Assembly (NCBI GenBank): GCA_013298715.1
Contig: JAAFIQ010000006.1
Span: 17,433 to 81,432 of the forward strand
DNA from: Bacteroidota bacterium
GTDB taxonomy: Bacteria; Bacteroidota; Bacteroidia; B-17B0; Aurantibacillaceae
DNA: 64,000 nucleotides
Direction of reading: 5' to 3'
Under the pieces are notes generated by a model that made no database searches, had not been told where the DNA came from, and saw only the letters and a list, made by a program, of their open reading frames with translations. Every line of letters begins with the position of its first letter. Position 1 is the first letter of the stretch. Below are positions 35,464 to 45,919 of this stretch, one piece after another. The translations under genes and the position numbers were made by a program.

Positions 35464-36282
35464 CTACTTTGATAGATTAAAAACGGCAATCTCCGCTCTT
35501 GACAAAAAACGAATAGGTAAAATACTAGTACCAATACCTTTTGAAACATATAATTTATTATTGTTATACCATCCTTTCAGATATTTCCCGCTACCTTGCG
35601 GTGTGAATGGTGCATAACCAAAAAGATTAACTTGTCCACCATGCGTATGACCTGATAAGATGAAATTGAATTCAATTTTGTTTCTCAATTTTTCTAAAAT
35701 CACATCACTGTATTGAGGGCAATGGTTTAAAATAATGTGATAATCACTTTTGTTAAATTCTTTTAGTGCTAAATCAATGTCAGCATTCCCAGCCAAATAA
35801 TCATCTACCCCTGTGATTGTAATTGTTTTATTATTAATCTGTAATTGACGTGACTGGTTTATAAGAAGCTCGCAATTATTTAAAGCATAAGTTAACTTCA
35901 ATTCTTCTACATCAATTCTTCCCCAATATTCCCAATTACCAAGAATAGCAAACTTCTTTGTTGAATTATCTAATCGATTTAAAAATTGATTTAAAATTTT
36001 GCAATTATCCTTGCTATCAACCGAATCACCTGTAATTACAATAAGATCAGGCTTATAATTGTTAATTTTTTTAGTTAACTTTTTAAGTTGTTTGTTTAAA
36101 GAATGAATATGAAGATCTGAAATTTGTATTATTTTCAAATCAAATTTATCATTTGTTGAGTTACCAATTAGAAATTCATTTGTTTCAATAAAATATTTTT
36201 CAAACCAAACTGAATCAAGAATAATTAGACCTAATCCTCCTAAAATACTAGTCTTAATAAATTTTCTTCTTGTCCAAGTCAT
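35464..36282 (-). CDS. Membrane-anchored metallophosphoesterase (YkuE-like)
   Basis: A 272-residue calcineurin-type phosphoesterase. An N-terminal basic stretch and hydrophobic segment (residues 5-25) look like a signal anchor. The metal-binding motifs are in order: ISDLHIHSL, VITGDSVDS, ILGNWEYWG, LNHCPQYSD and SGHTHGGQVN. Family members act on phosphodiester bonds, sometimes of lipids such as UDP-diacylglucosamine. The second half of the GNHE motif reads GNWE here, as in YkuE-type enzymes. It is a stand-alone gene on the minus strand. Confidence 0.87.
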   Translation of the reverse strand: MTWTRRKFIKTSILGGLGLIILDSVWFEKYFIETNEFLIGNSTNDKFDLKIIQISDLHIHSLNKQLKKLTKKINNYKPDLIVITGDSVDSKDNCKILNQFLNRLDNSTKKFAILGNWEYWGRIDVEELKLTYALNNCELLINQSRQLQINNKTITITGVDDYLAGNADIDLALKEFNKSDYHIILNHCPQYSDVILEKLRNKIEFNFILSGHTHGGQVNLFGYAPFTPQGSGKYLKGWYNNNKLYVSKGIGTSILPIRFLSRAEIAVFNLSK

Positions 36283-36398
36283 TCATTAAAAGTAATTCAA
36301 TTAATATTTAAGTCTTGTTAATGTATCAAATTGTTAATCCTTAGATTAACTAATAATCATAAGAAGTTTCTTTATTTACCACAAAGCACTATCTCTGA

Positions 36399-39300
36399 CT
36401 ACTTCCCTGCCACACCATCATTTTTTTCTTTGCTTACTTTTATCCAATAGCCTTTGTTGCGGGCGTAAATGCTGTCGTCGTACATCGCTTCTACGTTTAT
36501 GGCTGGTAAATAATATTTACCTTCGTAACTGGCATTTAAACTAAAATTAAATGTTTTGCTTTGCGTGCTTCCCAAATCAAAATAGGTAAGCACTTTATCA
36601 TCTTTAGTATCTTGATAGGTGTAACTGCTATTTTTCATTGCTTCTTCGTTTTCATCCATGCGTGCGTTGTGTATTTCCCAGCCTGCTGGCACATAATTCA
36701 TTAAGGCTAAATTTTTTATTTCGCCAACTAAACCTAAATTTTTTACAGTAACACTCATTTTAAAATCTGAGCCTTGCGCTAATTCCTCAACAGATAAGGC
36801 GTTTCCGTTTTTGTCTTTATACGTAACATCTATTGAAATGTTTGAATTAGCAGCTTCTTCGCTACCAATGGCTGGTTTGCCACGTGTAATAATGCGTGCA
36901 TACAACACTCCTTTGCCGTTATTTTTTACTTCAAAATTTCCCTTAGGGTTATTTTTTAAATCTAAATCAAATTGCATGATGCTTGCTTTTCCTTTTAAAC
37001 TGTGCTCTTTTCCATTAATGGTAACATTGGCTTGCATGGCGCTTGGGTCGCCATACTTTTTAATGAAGTTACTTACTGCTAATAAACCATAAGCTGTGGT
37101 TTGTGTGCTTAACCATTTATTAGAGCCTAAAAATGCACTTACCTTTTTTATTTGAGCAAAGGCTTGCTGTTTTTTACCTAACATGCAAAGTGTATTTAAA
37201 ATTAACGCTTCGTCTCTATCACTACTACCATAAGTATAGTAATCATAACTATAAGGTGTTACTAGTGTGTTAGCTTTTGCAATTATTTTTTCTGCTTCGC
37301 TTATTTGGCCTGCTTGAGCATAAGCAGCAGCTAACAACCAACGGCTATTGTTACTTAAGGTTGGGTATTCGCGTAAACGGTTCATTGCACCTAGGCTTGT
37401 GTTTCCGCTTAATGCAAGTACGTACAATCGGTATGCTTGTAAATCTTCTGTACGGTACATCGTGTTTTTATTCACATCATAACTATTAGCAGTTGTTTGC
37501 ATAAAGTTTAACCATTCTTTTTTAAAGTTAGATGGTAGCGTGTAGCCATTTTTTTCTGCGAGTATTAAAAAATGCCCAGCATAGGTTGTGCCCCAATCGT
37601 TCACGTCTGCTGAGCCTTGCCAGTAGCTTAAACCACCAACGGCGGTTTGAAATTTGCGTAATTCATTTATACCGCCTTTAATGTTTTTATCAATTTCTGT
37701 TTTTTGTGCAGGCGATAAATCCATAATATCTGCTAAAAATAATTGTGCAAATACTTGTGAGGTGGTTTGCTCCACACAACCATGTGGGTAATTAATTAAA
37801 TAATGCAAGCGTTCTTCTAAATTAATTGGTGGTATGGTGCTAATTTCTAACACGCCTTTGTTAGTACCACTAAGGCCTGTAGCCGCAAATGGTTGTTTTA
37901 AAGATTGCCCACCCTCAACATAACAATCTTTAATGCTTGTTTGGTAAGGATTAGGGTTTCTAACATCTAACTCGTACTCATACGTGGTGGTGTGGCCTCC
38001 GCCTGTAGCTGTTACTTTTACTTTGGCAATACCTGTGCTATTTTTTACTTTTAAATCGAAGTAAACATTTTTTTCATCGTCTTTTCCAACGTTTACACTT
38101 TTAACTGTTTGCCCAATTGTTTGCAAAAGCCCATTTACTTCTACTTTTACATCTGTTTTTCCAACGGCTTTATCGCCACCAAAAACACTTACTGGTAGTT
38201 TTACTTCTTCTGTAACACTTAATACGCGGGGTAGTGTTCCTAAAATCATTAATGGTGCTTTTACTGGTGTAGTTTTTTCGGCCAGACCGTAAGCTCCTTT
38301 TTTTCCAGCAATAACCATGGTTCGTACAGAGCCAACGTACATTGGCATAGTAAAATTAATGGTTTTATTATCGCCTTTGCCTAAATGAAATGGTCCAAAA
38401 AACTTAACCATTGGTTTAAATCTATTGGCTTTTGCGCCATCTTCATCCATTTCGCTACCATCGCCACCAATGCTCAACACGCGTTCTAAATCTGCTCCAA
38501 ATGCACCAATAACGTTATCAAAACAATCCCATGTTTTTACTCCTAAGGCTTCTTTTGCATAAAAAGTTGAGTGGGGATTTGGCGTTTTAAAACGTGTAAT
38601 ATCTAACAACCCTTCATCTACCACTGCAATGGTAAAGGCCATTTCTTTTCCGTTTTCTTCGCTTACTTTAATACTAACATTTTTTTCGGGCATTAACACT
38701 TCAGGCATTGTTATTTTAGGGCGAAGGTGTGTTTCAGGGTCGTCAATTGTAATTGGCAACACACCATACAATCTAATTGGTAAATCGTTTGTGCGGCTAT
38801 GTGGTTGCATTAAACTTACATGTAAATAAACGTTTGGCGCCATTTCTGGTTTTACTTTAAATGCAAAGGTTGTATTTCCTTTTTCAGTTTCTACCCAATG
38901 TGCTTCCATAACATGACTACCGTTTTCTATGGTAACCAAAGCGCGTCCGCCCTGCGGTGTAGGGATTTTAATTTTTACTTCTTCACCAGTTTTGTATTTA
39001 GTTTTATCTGAAGTAAAATGTAACATGTTGCTTACAATTTTATTTTCGGTGCCGCCATCACGCTCCATCCAATTGCTCCAATCAAAATAGGTAATTTGAC
39101 TGCACGAGTGTCCGCCTTCTATATCTACAACTCTTATTAGGTAACGTCCCCATTCATTTTCTTTAATAGTTACATCAACAGAAGCTTTTCCATTAACAGA
39201 ATTAATTTCTTTTATTAGTATTGGTTTGTGATAATTATCGCTAGCGTAATTTGCAATTTCATCGTTGTACTGGTCCCACCACCAACGCCAATCTAATTTA

Positions 39301-42032
39301 TACAGTTCAAATTTTAAGTTAGAAACAGAGGTTGGTTTTCCAGTATAATCAACTGTTGCAATATCTATTTTATGGGTTTTACCCGTGTACAAAATTCCAG
39401 AGCCGCTTTCTCCTTGAGGTAATTTTATACCTACATATTTTGTAAATGGCGAGTAGTCGATAGAAAATCTATCTACACTAAAAGCGCCTCCTTGTTCAAA
39501 AACACGTGTAGTGAAATTTGCTTTTAGGAATCCAGATGCGTTGGTAGCGCTTATGTTTAAAGGTACTGATGCATTTCCTTGCTCATCCACTTTTCCATCA
39601 AATACATTTAAATTTTGTGATTCAAATCGTAAAGTTGCGTCTTGAAAATTATAATCGCCAAATTTTTCAAAATAAGTTTGCGAACTTGATAATGCTACAC
39701 TAATATTTGCAGCTAAATTTTTTGCCACTGCACCAGTTAACCAATTTGTATGTAAATTTATTTTTTGCGGTTGATTGCCTACAATTAGTTTATTATCGCC
39801 AACATTTACTTCAATCTTTAATCGGTTAGGCATAATGGTTTCAATACGAATGCTTTTATTAAAACGAACTGGCCCCACTTTAACTTCTGCACTCCACAAG
39901 CCTGTTGGGGCATTTTTATCGGTGGCGCAAGAAAAATTATAAAAACCATCGGTGCTTTTATTGTTTATTAAGCGTTTATAAACTTGACCTTGAGGGTTGG
40001 TTAACGAAAAAATTACTGGATGGTTTGCGGGTAGGGTAGCGGTTTTATCTTCTAAAATAAAATTTAAAAATAAGCTATCTCCGGGTCTCCAAACGCCACG
40101 CTCGCCATAAATAAAGCCTTTTAAGCCCTTTTTAACTTCATCGCCACTTACATCGTACATGCTTAATGCAAGAGATGCGCCGTCATCTAATCTTAAATAA
40201 GCACGTTGTTTGTCTTTTTTTGCAACTAAGAAAGAAGCTTTACGTTTTGGTGTTACGTAAACTTGTCCTTCAGCGTTTGTTTTTACTGTTTCTAATAATT
40301 GTTTTTGAAAGTCGTATAATTCAACAGTTACATCACCTAACGGTTTTGTTGTAATTAAATCATTTATAACGGCAAACAATGTTCCATCATTTCCTTTTTT
40401 AAGCGTTAAACCTAAATCACTTGCAATAATGTTTTTTGAAACTTTGCGGTTGTATTGTGTGTAGTAATAATTTTTGCAAGGATTATCACGGTCTTCCCAG
40501 CTGCTACCATCGTAATCTCCTTCGCCATAATAATCATACGAATAATCATCGTAATAATAGCCAAAACTTTCTTCGTCAGTATCTTCATCTGTTGGTTTTA
40601 TTTCTTGCATTTCGAATTTACTATCGTTGCTGTTTCCAACACAAGGGTATGTTGAATAATCTTTTTTAATGCTCAACGTTACACGATATATAGCGCCTGG
40701 TTCTGGTTTAATCAACGTGCTAATGTCTAAAGCGGTTTTCTTCCAAACGCTAAAATCTGATGGGTTTGTGATTCCAAGATTCACTCTTTTTTCAAGAATT
40801 TTTTTACCAACTTGTGCTAGTTGAGAACCTCCATTCATGTCATTGTTTTGTAAAAATTGTAACACGTTGTTTTCGTATATGCGAATAATTTTTACATCAA
40901 CTGCTTTTAAATTAACCGTTTCAAAAGGAATGGTAATACCATTTGTAGAAGGTAAAATATTTCCATCGCCAACAAAGCGCATGGCTGGCTTAACTTGAGA
41001 GAACACAATGTTTTGTTCTATTTTTTTTGAGATAACCCCCGATTTACTATCTCTAACACCAGTATTTACAGTTAATACATAAGAACCAGGATTGGTTTCG
41101 TTTGGATAAATAAATACCTGATTATTCGCAACAATATATTTTACTTCATTAATTCCACCAATATTTATTAAGCCTTCGAGGGATTGGTTAGGATCGATAG
41201 GATTAGAAAAATTTAAAGCAACAAATTGGTCGTTATCGTTTTCGATACTGGTAGATAACAATTTAAAATTTGAATTTTGTGGCACAACTAAATCCTTATT
41301 TTTAGTATAATCAAGGTTTAAAGATTTACCATTGCAAAGTAATTGTAAGTTGTTTTCGCCACTATTAGGCCTTTCAATACTATCAATTAAAAATTGATGT
41401 GTTGTTCCTTTTTCGTTATGGTTCCATTTTATGTTTAAATTTTTTCCTTCGTAATTTGCCAATAAAGTTTTTTCAATTAGTTCATTCTCTACAAAATCTG
41501 CACTATTAACGCTTCCACTCATGAAGTAATAATCAAAATCATTAGAATTATAACATTTTAAATCAGAGTAAACAGCTTGAATGGACTGGTTTACGGTTTG
41601 AAATTCAAATTCAAAATCTTTTAATTCGCTTTTTACATCAGTCAGTTTACTTAGGTGAAAAGTAGCTTTGTATTTTTCGCCTTGTGGTAATCTATTTGTT
41701 GGTTTAAATTCTAAATTTTGTCCATCTTTCCACACAAGGGTTCCTTCTATGTTAGGGCTAAAAGAAATTAATTCTTCTTTTATTGGAACATTAAGTTCGG
41801 TGGTGGCGTTAAGTTCGTTTGCTAACTTAATTTTTATGGTTGAATTACTTGAAATAAAACCAGTGGTAAATGCGCTAATGTAATTAGCAAATTCAGGATT
41901 TATTTGCGCGTTGGAATAAGTTACTGAATTGTTTCTTAATGTTTTTAAAGAATCATGTTTATTGTAAATAAAAACACATGCTCCAGTAATGGCCACGCCA
42001 ACTGTAATTAACTTAATTTTTTGTAATACCAT
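36399..42032 (-). CDS. Bacterial alpha-2-macroglobulin family protein with intact thioester
   Basis: A 1877-residue protease-trap protein of the periplasm, anchored by an N-terminal hydrophobic segment (residues 5-22, possible lipidation at the Cys of ITGACVF). It holds macroglobulin MG domains, including one near residues 590-700 (LGLTLKKGNDGTLFAVINDL; GFIYGERGVWRPGDSLFL). Then comes the A2M region (AFGADLERVLSIGGDGSEMDE), and the thioester domain with C1419-V-E-Q1422 in YPHGCVEQTTSQVF, followed by the alpha-alpha toroid and MG10 domain. The reactive thioester is therefore complete. An Asp/Tyr-rich insert sits at about residues 475-520. Bacterial A2M genes are often paired with pbpC; none is adjacent here. 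Confidence 0.93.
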   Translation of the reverse strand: MVLQKIKLITVGVAITGACVFIYNKHDSLKTLRNNSVTYSNAQINPEFANYISAFTTGFISSNSTIKIKLANELNATTELNVPIKEELISFSPNIEGTLVWKDGQNLEFKPTNRLPQGEKYKATFHLSKLTDVKSELKDFEFEFQTVNQSIQAVYSDLKCYNSNDFDYYFMSGSVNSADFVENELIEKTLLANYEGKNLNIKWNHNEKGTTHQFLIDSIERPNSGENNLQLLCNGKSLNLDYTKNKDLVVPQNSNFKLLSTSIENDNDQFVALNFSNPIDPNQSLEGLINIGGINEVKYIVANNQVFIYPNETNPGSYVLTVNTGVRDSKSGVISKKIEQNIVFSQVKPAMRFVGDGNILPSTNGITIPFETVNLKAVDVKIIRIYENNVLQFLQNNDMNGGSQLAQVGKKILEKRVNLGITNPSDFSVWKKTALDISTLIKPEPGAIYRVTLSIKKDYSTYPCVGNSNDSKFEMQEIKPTDEDTDEESFGYYYDDYSYDYYGEGDYDGSSWEDRDNPCKNYYYTQYNRKVSKNIIASDLGLTLKKGNDGTLFAVINDLITTKPLGDVTVELYDFQKQLLETVKTNAEGQVYVTPKRKASFLVAKKDKQRAYLRLDDGASLALSMYDVSGDEVKKGLKGFIYGERGVWRPGDSLFLNFILEDKTATLPANHPVIFSLTNPQGQVYKRLINNKSTDGFYNFSCATDKNAPTGLWSAEVKVGPVRFNKSIRIETIMPNRLKIEVNVGDNKLIVGNQPQKINLHTNWLTGAVAKNLAANISVALSSSQTYFEKFGDYNFQDATLRFESQNLNVFDGKVDEQGNASVPLNISATNASGFLKANFTTRVFEQGGAFSVDRFSIDYSPFTKYVGIKLPQGESGSGILYTGKTHKIDIATVDYTGKPTSVSNLKFELYKLDWRWWWDQYNDEIANYASDNYHKPILIKEINSVNGKASVDVTIKENEWGRYLIRVVDIEGGHSCSQITYFDWSNWMERDGGTENKIVSNMLHFTSDKTKYKTGEEVKIKIPTPQGGRALVTIENGSHVMEAHWVETEKGNTTFAFKVKPEMAPNVYLHVSLMQPHSRTNDLPIRLYGVLPITIDDPETHLRPKITMPEVLMPEKNVSIKVSEENGKEMAFTIAVVDEGLLDITRFKTPNPHSTFYAKEALGVKTWDCFDNVIGAFGADLERVLSIGGDGSEMDEDGAKANRFKPMVKFFGPFHLGKGDNKTINFTMPMYVGSVRTMVIAGKKGAYGLAEKTTPVKAPLMILGTLPRVLSVTEEVKLPVSVFGGDKAVGKTDVKVEVNGLLQTIGQTVKSVNVGKDDEKNVYFDLKVKNSTGIAKVKVTATGGGHTTTYEYELDVRNPNPYQTSIKDCYVEGGQSLKQPFAATGLSGTNKGVLEISTIPPINLEERLHYLINYPHGCVEQTTSQVFAQLFLADIMDLSPAQKTEIDKNIKGGINELRKFQTAVGGLSYWQGSADVNDWGTTYAGHFLILAEKNGYTLPSNFKKEWLNFMQTTANSYDVNKNTMYRTEDLQAYRLYVLALSGNTSLGAMNRLREYPTLSNNSRWLLAAAYAQAGQISEAEKIIAKANTLVTPYSYDYYTYGSSDRDEALILNTLCMLGKKQQAFAQIKKVSAFLGSNKWLSTQTTAYGLLAVSNFIKKYGDPSAMQANVTINGKEHSLKGKASIMQFDLDLKNNPKGNFEVKNNGKGVLYARIITRGKPAIGSEEAANSNISIDVTYKDKNGNALSVEELAQGSDFKMSVTVKNLGLVGEIKNLALMNYVPAGWEIHNARMDENEEAMKNSSYTYQDTKDDKVLTYFDLGSTQSKTFNFSLNASYEGKYYLPAINVEAMYDDSIYARNKGYWIKVSKEKNDGVAGK

Positions 42033-42117
42033 AATTGATTGGATAATAGGTGAAATTAGCTTTTTAAAGCCATTGTGAAATTTTATTTGCTAACAAAATT
42101 TTGCAGGAATGTTAGGA

Positions 42118-43254
42118 TTATTTGCCTAAAACCATTTTAAATTCTTTTGTCCAACTTTCCCAATTATTCGAATTTTCGTATACCTCTCTCGCAGATTTTC
42201 TAAGTTCGAAAAAGGCAGGAATATCTGTGATAAAAGATTCTATCTTTTTTGCGTATTCTGATCCATCATCGTTATATTCTATTAAAAAACCATTCTTACC
42301 TTCAATTAAATGCCCTGCTACACCACCTGTATTGCTAACCAAACAAGGTATTCCAAAGGCGCTCGCCTCGTTAATAACAATGGGTGTGCAATCAAAGCGT
42401 GTAGGCAATATAAGGCATTGATGTTCACTTAAAATCGATTTCAGTTTTTCTTGTCCAGCGGCGGTGTTTTTATCAATAAACGAAATAATTGTTATGCAAT
42501 CTAACGACTGATTTAATTTTGGAGTGCATCCAACAATTGTAAAATTCACATTATAACCTTTGTTTTTAAGTATATTAAAGGCTTGTAGTGCAGCAGGACC
42601 ACCTTTTTCTTCCCAATAAACGCCAATAAATAAAAGCTTAAACGTAGTAAAAGGTTGTTCTAAATTTAATTCGTTTTGAGTTGGGAGTAGTTCAAAATTA
42701 GCACCGTAAGGAAATTGGAACACTTTTGATTGGTAGGTAACATAATCTTTTAAAACAGAATTGTAGCACCAACTTGAAGACACAATTATTTTTGAACTTT
42801 TTTGAAGTGCCAGTTGTTCTACTCTGTTACTTTGATATTTAGACCAACGAGTAAGCTTTCTAAGCGCCTTATGGTAATTTAAGCAGGCTGCTATGGTTCC
42901 ATCAGTTATATAAATAATAGGAATTTCAGTTTTAAGGTAAGCAATTTCGCAACTGGCTGCTGGTGCTATTATGAAGTCAAACTTTTTAGGTGTAATTTTT
43001 CTTTCAAAGTAAAGTGCATAAAATTTGCTAAGCACTATACTATGTCTGTAATTATAGCGTTTATTGAATAACTTTAAACAGAATTGATTAATAAATTTAA
43101 GCCAAAGTAATAAAATTTTAGGTTGGTATGGTCCTAAAATTTCAACTGTACCTAGTTTTTGAAGCGAAGTGTAAATCGAATAATGTGTTCCGCTCCAAAC
43201 CCTTTTATTTAAAGGATTTTCAGATGATAAGTATGCAAATTTTAAAGCTTCCAA
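42118..43254 (-). CDS. Family 4 glycosyltransferase
   Basis: A 378-residue GT-B enzyme. The N-terminal domain is less conserved (GTHYSIYTSLQKLGTVEIL). The C-terminal donor domain has LLFIGVYWEEKGGPAALQAFNIL, the loop and helix LKSILSEHQCLILPTRFDCTPIVINEASAFGIPCLVSNTGG, which carries the EX7E-type Glu pair. It is predicted cytoplasmic. It is divergent from the glycan cluster that starts at 43373 and probably belongs to the same pathway. Sugar specificity is unknown. Confidence 0.87.
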   Translation of the reverse strand: MEALKFAYLSSENPLNKRVWSGTHYSIYTSLQKLGTVEILGPYQPKILLLWLKFINQFCLKLFNKRYNYRHSIVLSKFYALYFERKITPKKFDFIIAPAASCEIAYLKTEIPIIYITDGTIAACLNYHKALRKLTRWSKYQSNRVEQLALQKSSKIIVSSSWCYNSVLKDYVTYQSKVFQFPYGANFELLPTQNELNLEQPFTTFKLLFIGVYWEEKGGPAALQAFNILKNKGYNVNFTIVGCTPKLNQSLDCITIISFIDKNTAAGQEKLKSILSEHQCLILPTRFDCTPIVINEASAFGIPCLVSNTGGVAGHLIEGKNGFLIEYNDDGSEYAKKIESFITDIPAFFELRKSAREVYENSNNWESWTKEFKMVLGK

Positions 43255-43372
43255 ATAAATAGTAAATTTACAAGGTTAATTTATAAATTCAAAGGATGAT
43301 TGTTATATCACTGTTATTAAAGCATAAATAAAAACGAATTAAAATAAGTTATAGCCTTTAAATAATAAAAAA

Positions 43373-44134
43373 TTGAAATTTTCTATCATCATACCATCTT
43401 ACAATCAGCCTGAGTTTATTGAACAAACACTTAAAAATACCGTAGCTATAAAAAATTTAAGTGGTATAAATGGTTGTGAAGTAGAAATTTTATTGTTTGA
43501 TAGCAATTCTAAAAAAGAAGTACAAGCTATAATTGAAAAATACAAACATAAATTGGATGTGGTTGAAATTGCCAAAGACAAAGGACAATACGATGCCATT
43601 AACAAAGGAATTTTAAAATGTACAGGTGATTATTGGACATGGTTGAACACAGATGATTTATTGAATGTTGAAGGTTTTTTTGAATTGGTTAAATTATTAA
43701 AACAAAAGCCCGATATTGATTATATTTATGGTGGCATAAATCATATTGATGCTGAAGGTAATTTGCTAAAGTATTATAAACCATATAAAGTTAGCTTTAA
43801 AAGAATGGCTACCCATACCCCAGGCATATTTCAGCAAGGTTCTTTTTTTAGAACAGAATTTACAAAAAAAGTAGGTTTTTTGAACACTTATAATTGTTGT
43901 TTTGATTATGATTATGTATTACGGGTACTGCAAGCTAACGCTAATATGTATGTTTGCGATTTTTTGGTAGCAGATTTTAGACATCATAATCTATCTAAAA
44001 CGGGCAGTATTATTCCTGTTTTTATTAAAGAACAACTTACAATTAGTGAAAAATATGGACGTAAATGGTTTCATTTTTTATCTTGGTTTTCTCACTTACG
44101 ATTAATCAAACACAAATTGTTTCCACGCAAATGA
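43373..44134 (+). CDS. Family 2 glycosyltransferase
   Basis: A 253-residue GT-A enzyme. Motifs are FSIIIPSYNQPEFIEQTLKN at the N-terminus, EILLFDSNSKKEV, and LNTDDLLNVEGFFEL (the D-x-D region), with FQQGSFFRTEF, typical of GT2 enzymes in capsule and O-antigen clusters. The start is TTG at 43373, as there is no ATG before the conserved KFSIIIPSYN. It overlaps the next gene by four bases (ATGA), so it leads a five-gene overlapping run to 47694. Confidence 0.86.
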   Translation: MKFSIIIPSYNQPEFIEQTLKNTVAIKNLSGINGCEVEILLFDSNSKKEVQAIIEKYKHKLDVVEIAKDKGQYDAINKGILKCTGDYWTWLNTDDLLNVEGFFELVKLLKQKPDIDYIYGGINHIDAEGNLLKYYKPYKVSFKRMATHTPGIFQQGSFFRTEFTKKVGFLNTYNCCFDYDYVLRVLQANANMYVCDFLVADFRHHNLSKTGSIIPVFIKEQLTISEKYGRKWFHFLSWFSHLRLIKHKLFPRK

Positions 44135-45237
44135 AAGTTTTACTATTATCAGATACGTACAGCGAACATACTGAGAAGTGGGCTCTTGGTTTGGCTGATA
44201 ATGGTATTGAAATTGGTTTGTTTAGTTTTAATAAAGCAACTTACCCATGGCACAATCATAAAAACATAACTGTTTTTTTTGAACCTGATAAAAAAATTAA
44301 TGCAGAAAGTACGTTTACAAAATTATCTTATGTGAAATATGTAAGTGTCTTAAAAAAAATAATAAAACATTTTAAACCAGATATTTTGCATGCACACTAT
44401 GCCACAAGTTACGGATTGGTAGGTGCACTTAGCGGTTTTCAGCCATTCATACTTTCTGTTTGGGGGAGCGATGTTTATAATTTCCCAAAACGTTCGCGCA
44501 TACACAAACGTGTTTTTCAATACAACTTAAAAAAGGCAAATGTTATATTATCAACCAGTGAAGTAATGAAGGTAGAAACCCAATTTTACACTAACAAAGA
44601 AGTATTGGTTACACCATTTGGAGTTGATACAAGTGTTTTTAAAAACGCCATAGTTCCCAATAAATTAGCCGATACTATATACATAGGCACTATAAAGCCA
44701 ATAGAAGAAAAATACGGTATCGTATATATAATTGAAGCTGCCGAAATTTTATTAAAACTACATTCAAATAAAAAATTCAAATTTTATCTTATTGGTCCTG
44801 GCTCTGATTTAGCCTACTATCAAAAAATAATTGATGAAAAAAAATTAACAGAGCATTTTGTTATTACGGATAGAATACCTTTTAGTGAAATAGCGAATTA
44901 CCACAATCTTTTAGATGTATTTTTAAACGTAAGTATTGATGATAGTGAAAGTTTTGGTGTAGCAGCTGTTGAAGCAATGGCTTGCGAAAAGCCTGTTATA
45001 GTAACAGATGTAGGGGGGTTAAAAGAAGTGGTAAACGAAGGAGAATTTGGAATTATAGTTCCAAAAATGAACGCTGAAGCAATTGCCAATGCAGTAGAAA
45101 CAATTTTAGAAAGAGATAACACTCATTCAGGTAAGGCTGCCAGAGAGCATGTTTTAAAGCATTACGATTGGCAAAATAATTTAAAATACATGATTAGTAT
45201 TTATAATAACTTAATTAAAGATAAAAATGGTATCTAA
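44131..45237 (+). CDS. Family 4 glycosyltransferase
   Basis: A 368-residue GT-B enzyme beginning MKVLLLSDTYSEHTEKWALGL. I chose this ATG at 44131 rather than the far upstream start, because it gives a standard N-terminus and a four-base overlap with the preceding gene. Donor-domain motifs are IGTIKPIEEKYGIVYIIEAAEI, LIGPGSDLAYYQ and NVSIDDSESFGVAAVEAMACEKPVIVTDVGGLKEV, with the EX7E motif inside. Its 3' end overlaps the methyltransferase-like gene by 11 bases. Confidence 0.89.
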   Translation: MKVLLLSDTYSEHTEKWALGLADNGIEIGLFSFNKATYPWHNHKNITVFFEPDKKINAESTFTKLSYVKYVSVLKKIIKHFKPDILHAHYATSYGLVGALSGFQPFILSVWGSDVYNFPKRSRIHKRVFQYNLKKANVILSTSEVMKVETQFYTNKEVLVTPFGVDTSVFKNAIVPNKLADTIYIGTIKPIEEKYGIVYIIEAAEILLKLHSNKKFKFYLIGPGSDLAYYQKIIDEKKLTEHFVITDRIPFSEIANYHNLLDVFLNVSIDDSESFGVAAVEAMACEKPVIVTDVGGLKEVVNEGEFGIIVPKMNAEAIANAVETILERDNTHSGKAAREHVLKHYDWQNNLKYMISIYNNLIKDKNGI

Positions 45238-45919
45238 ACTCTATTATAAAAACAAGCTCGTTATTCGTTTAATAAAACCTTTTGAGAACAAACGTTTATT
45301 TACAGCACTTAAACTAAATATTATTACAATTAAAGATTATGGTTTTTGGCCAAAAAAATTAATTGCTTTGGATGCGTTTTGTCAAACTGGATTGCAATGG
45401 ACGCGTGTGTTTAGCGATGAAGCTAAGTATTTAGAAATGTGGGACATAAATGCTGAAGCAATTAAATTTGCAAAAAAAGAGTTCCCAAAAGCAAATGTAA
45501 ATTGTGGAGACTCTATTGATGCCATTATGAATAACAAACTGCACCGTAAAGATTTTAATTTTGTGTTGATAGATTCGCCAGTTCCTTTTATGTATCCTGA
45601 TGGAAGTTTTGAGCATTTTAAATTCTTTGATTCTATTTTTAAAAACATTGCAAACGAGGCAGTTATTATGATGGATGTGGTTCCGAATATTGAAACCATG
45701 CTTGCTAAACACCCACATCCAAAAGAGTTTTCTGATAAATGGGCTGCTGCAAGAAATCAATTTTACAATGTAAGTAATGGTGCAATTGTTCTTCCGTTGC
45801 AAATGACAGAGATTTATAAAAATAAAGTTGAAGCACTTGGTTATACTTGTAAATTGGTTACTTATAATGCGCGCAACGAACATTTTGGTATTTTAACTAT
45901 TGTTGTTAGTAAAAAGTGA
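45227..45919 (+). CDS. Class I SAM-dependent methyltransferase-like protein
   Basis: A 230-residue Rossmann-fold protein. The SAM-binding strand and loop reads LIALDAFCQTGLQWTRVFSDEAKYLEMWDINAEAIKFAKKEF, with the Gly-rich loop replaced by a less usual FCQTG segment and an acidic residue ending strand 2. The family's later FNFVLIDSPVPFMYPDG contains an Asp at strand 4. It probably modifies a sugar or protein in the cluster, but the atypical loop means an inactive or divergent enzyme cannot be excluded. Overlaps the neighbours by 11 and 4 bases. Confidence 0.72.
   Translation: MVSKLYYKNKLVIRLIKPFENKRLFTALKLNIITIKDYGFWPKKLIALDAFCQTGLQWTRVFSDEAKYLEMWDINAEAIKFAKKEFPKANVNCGDSIDAIMNNKLHRKDFNFVLIDSPVPFMYPDGSFEHFKFFDSIFKNIANEAVIMMDVVPNIETMLAKHPHPKEFSDKWAAARNQFYNVSNGAIVLPLQMTEIYKNKVEALGYTCKLVTYNARNEHFGILTIVVSKK

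Noticed and set aside
45382..45883. Two long minus-strand open frames opposite the methyltransferase-like gene
   Set aside because: The plus-strand frame is in an overlapping operon and has a coherent fold; the antisense frames are low-complexity and conflict with operon direction.
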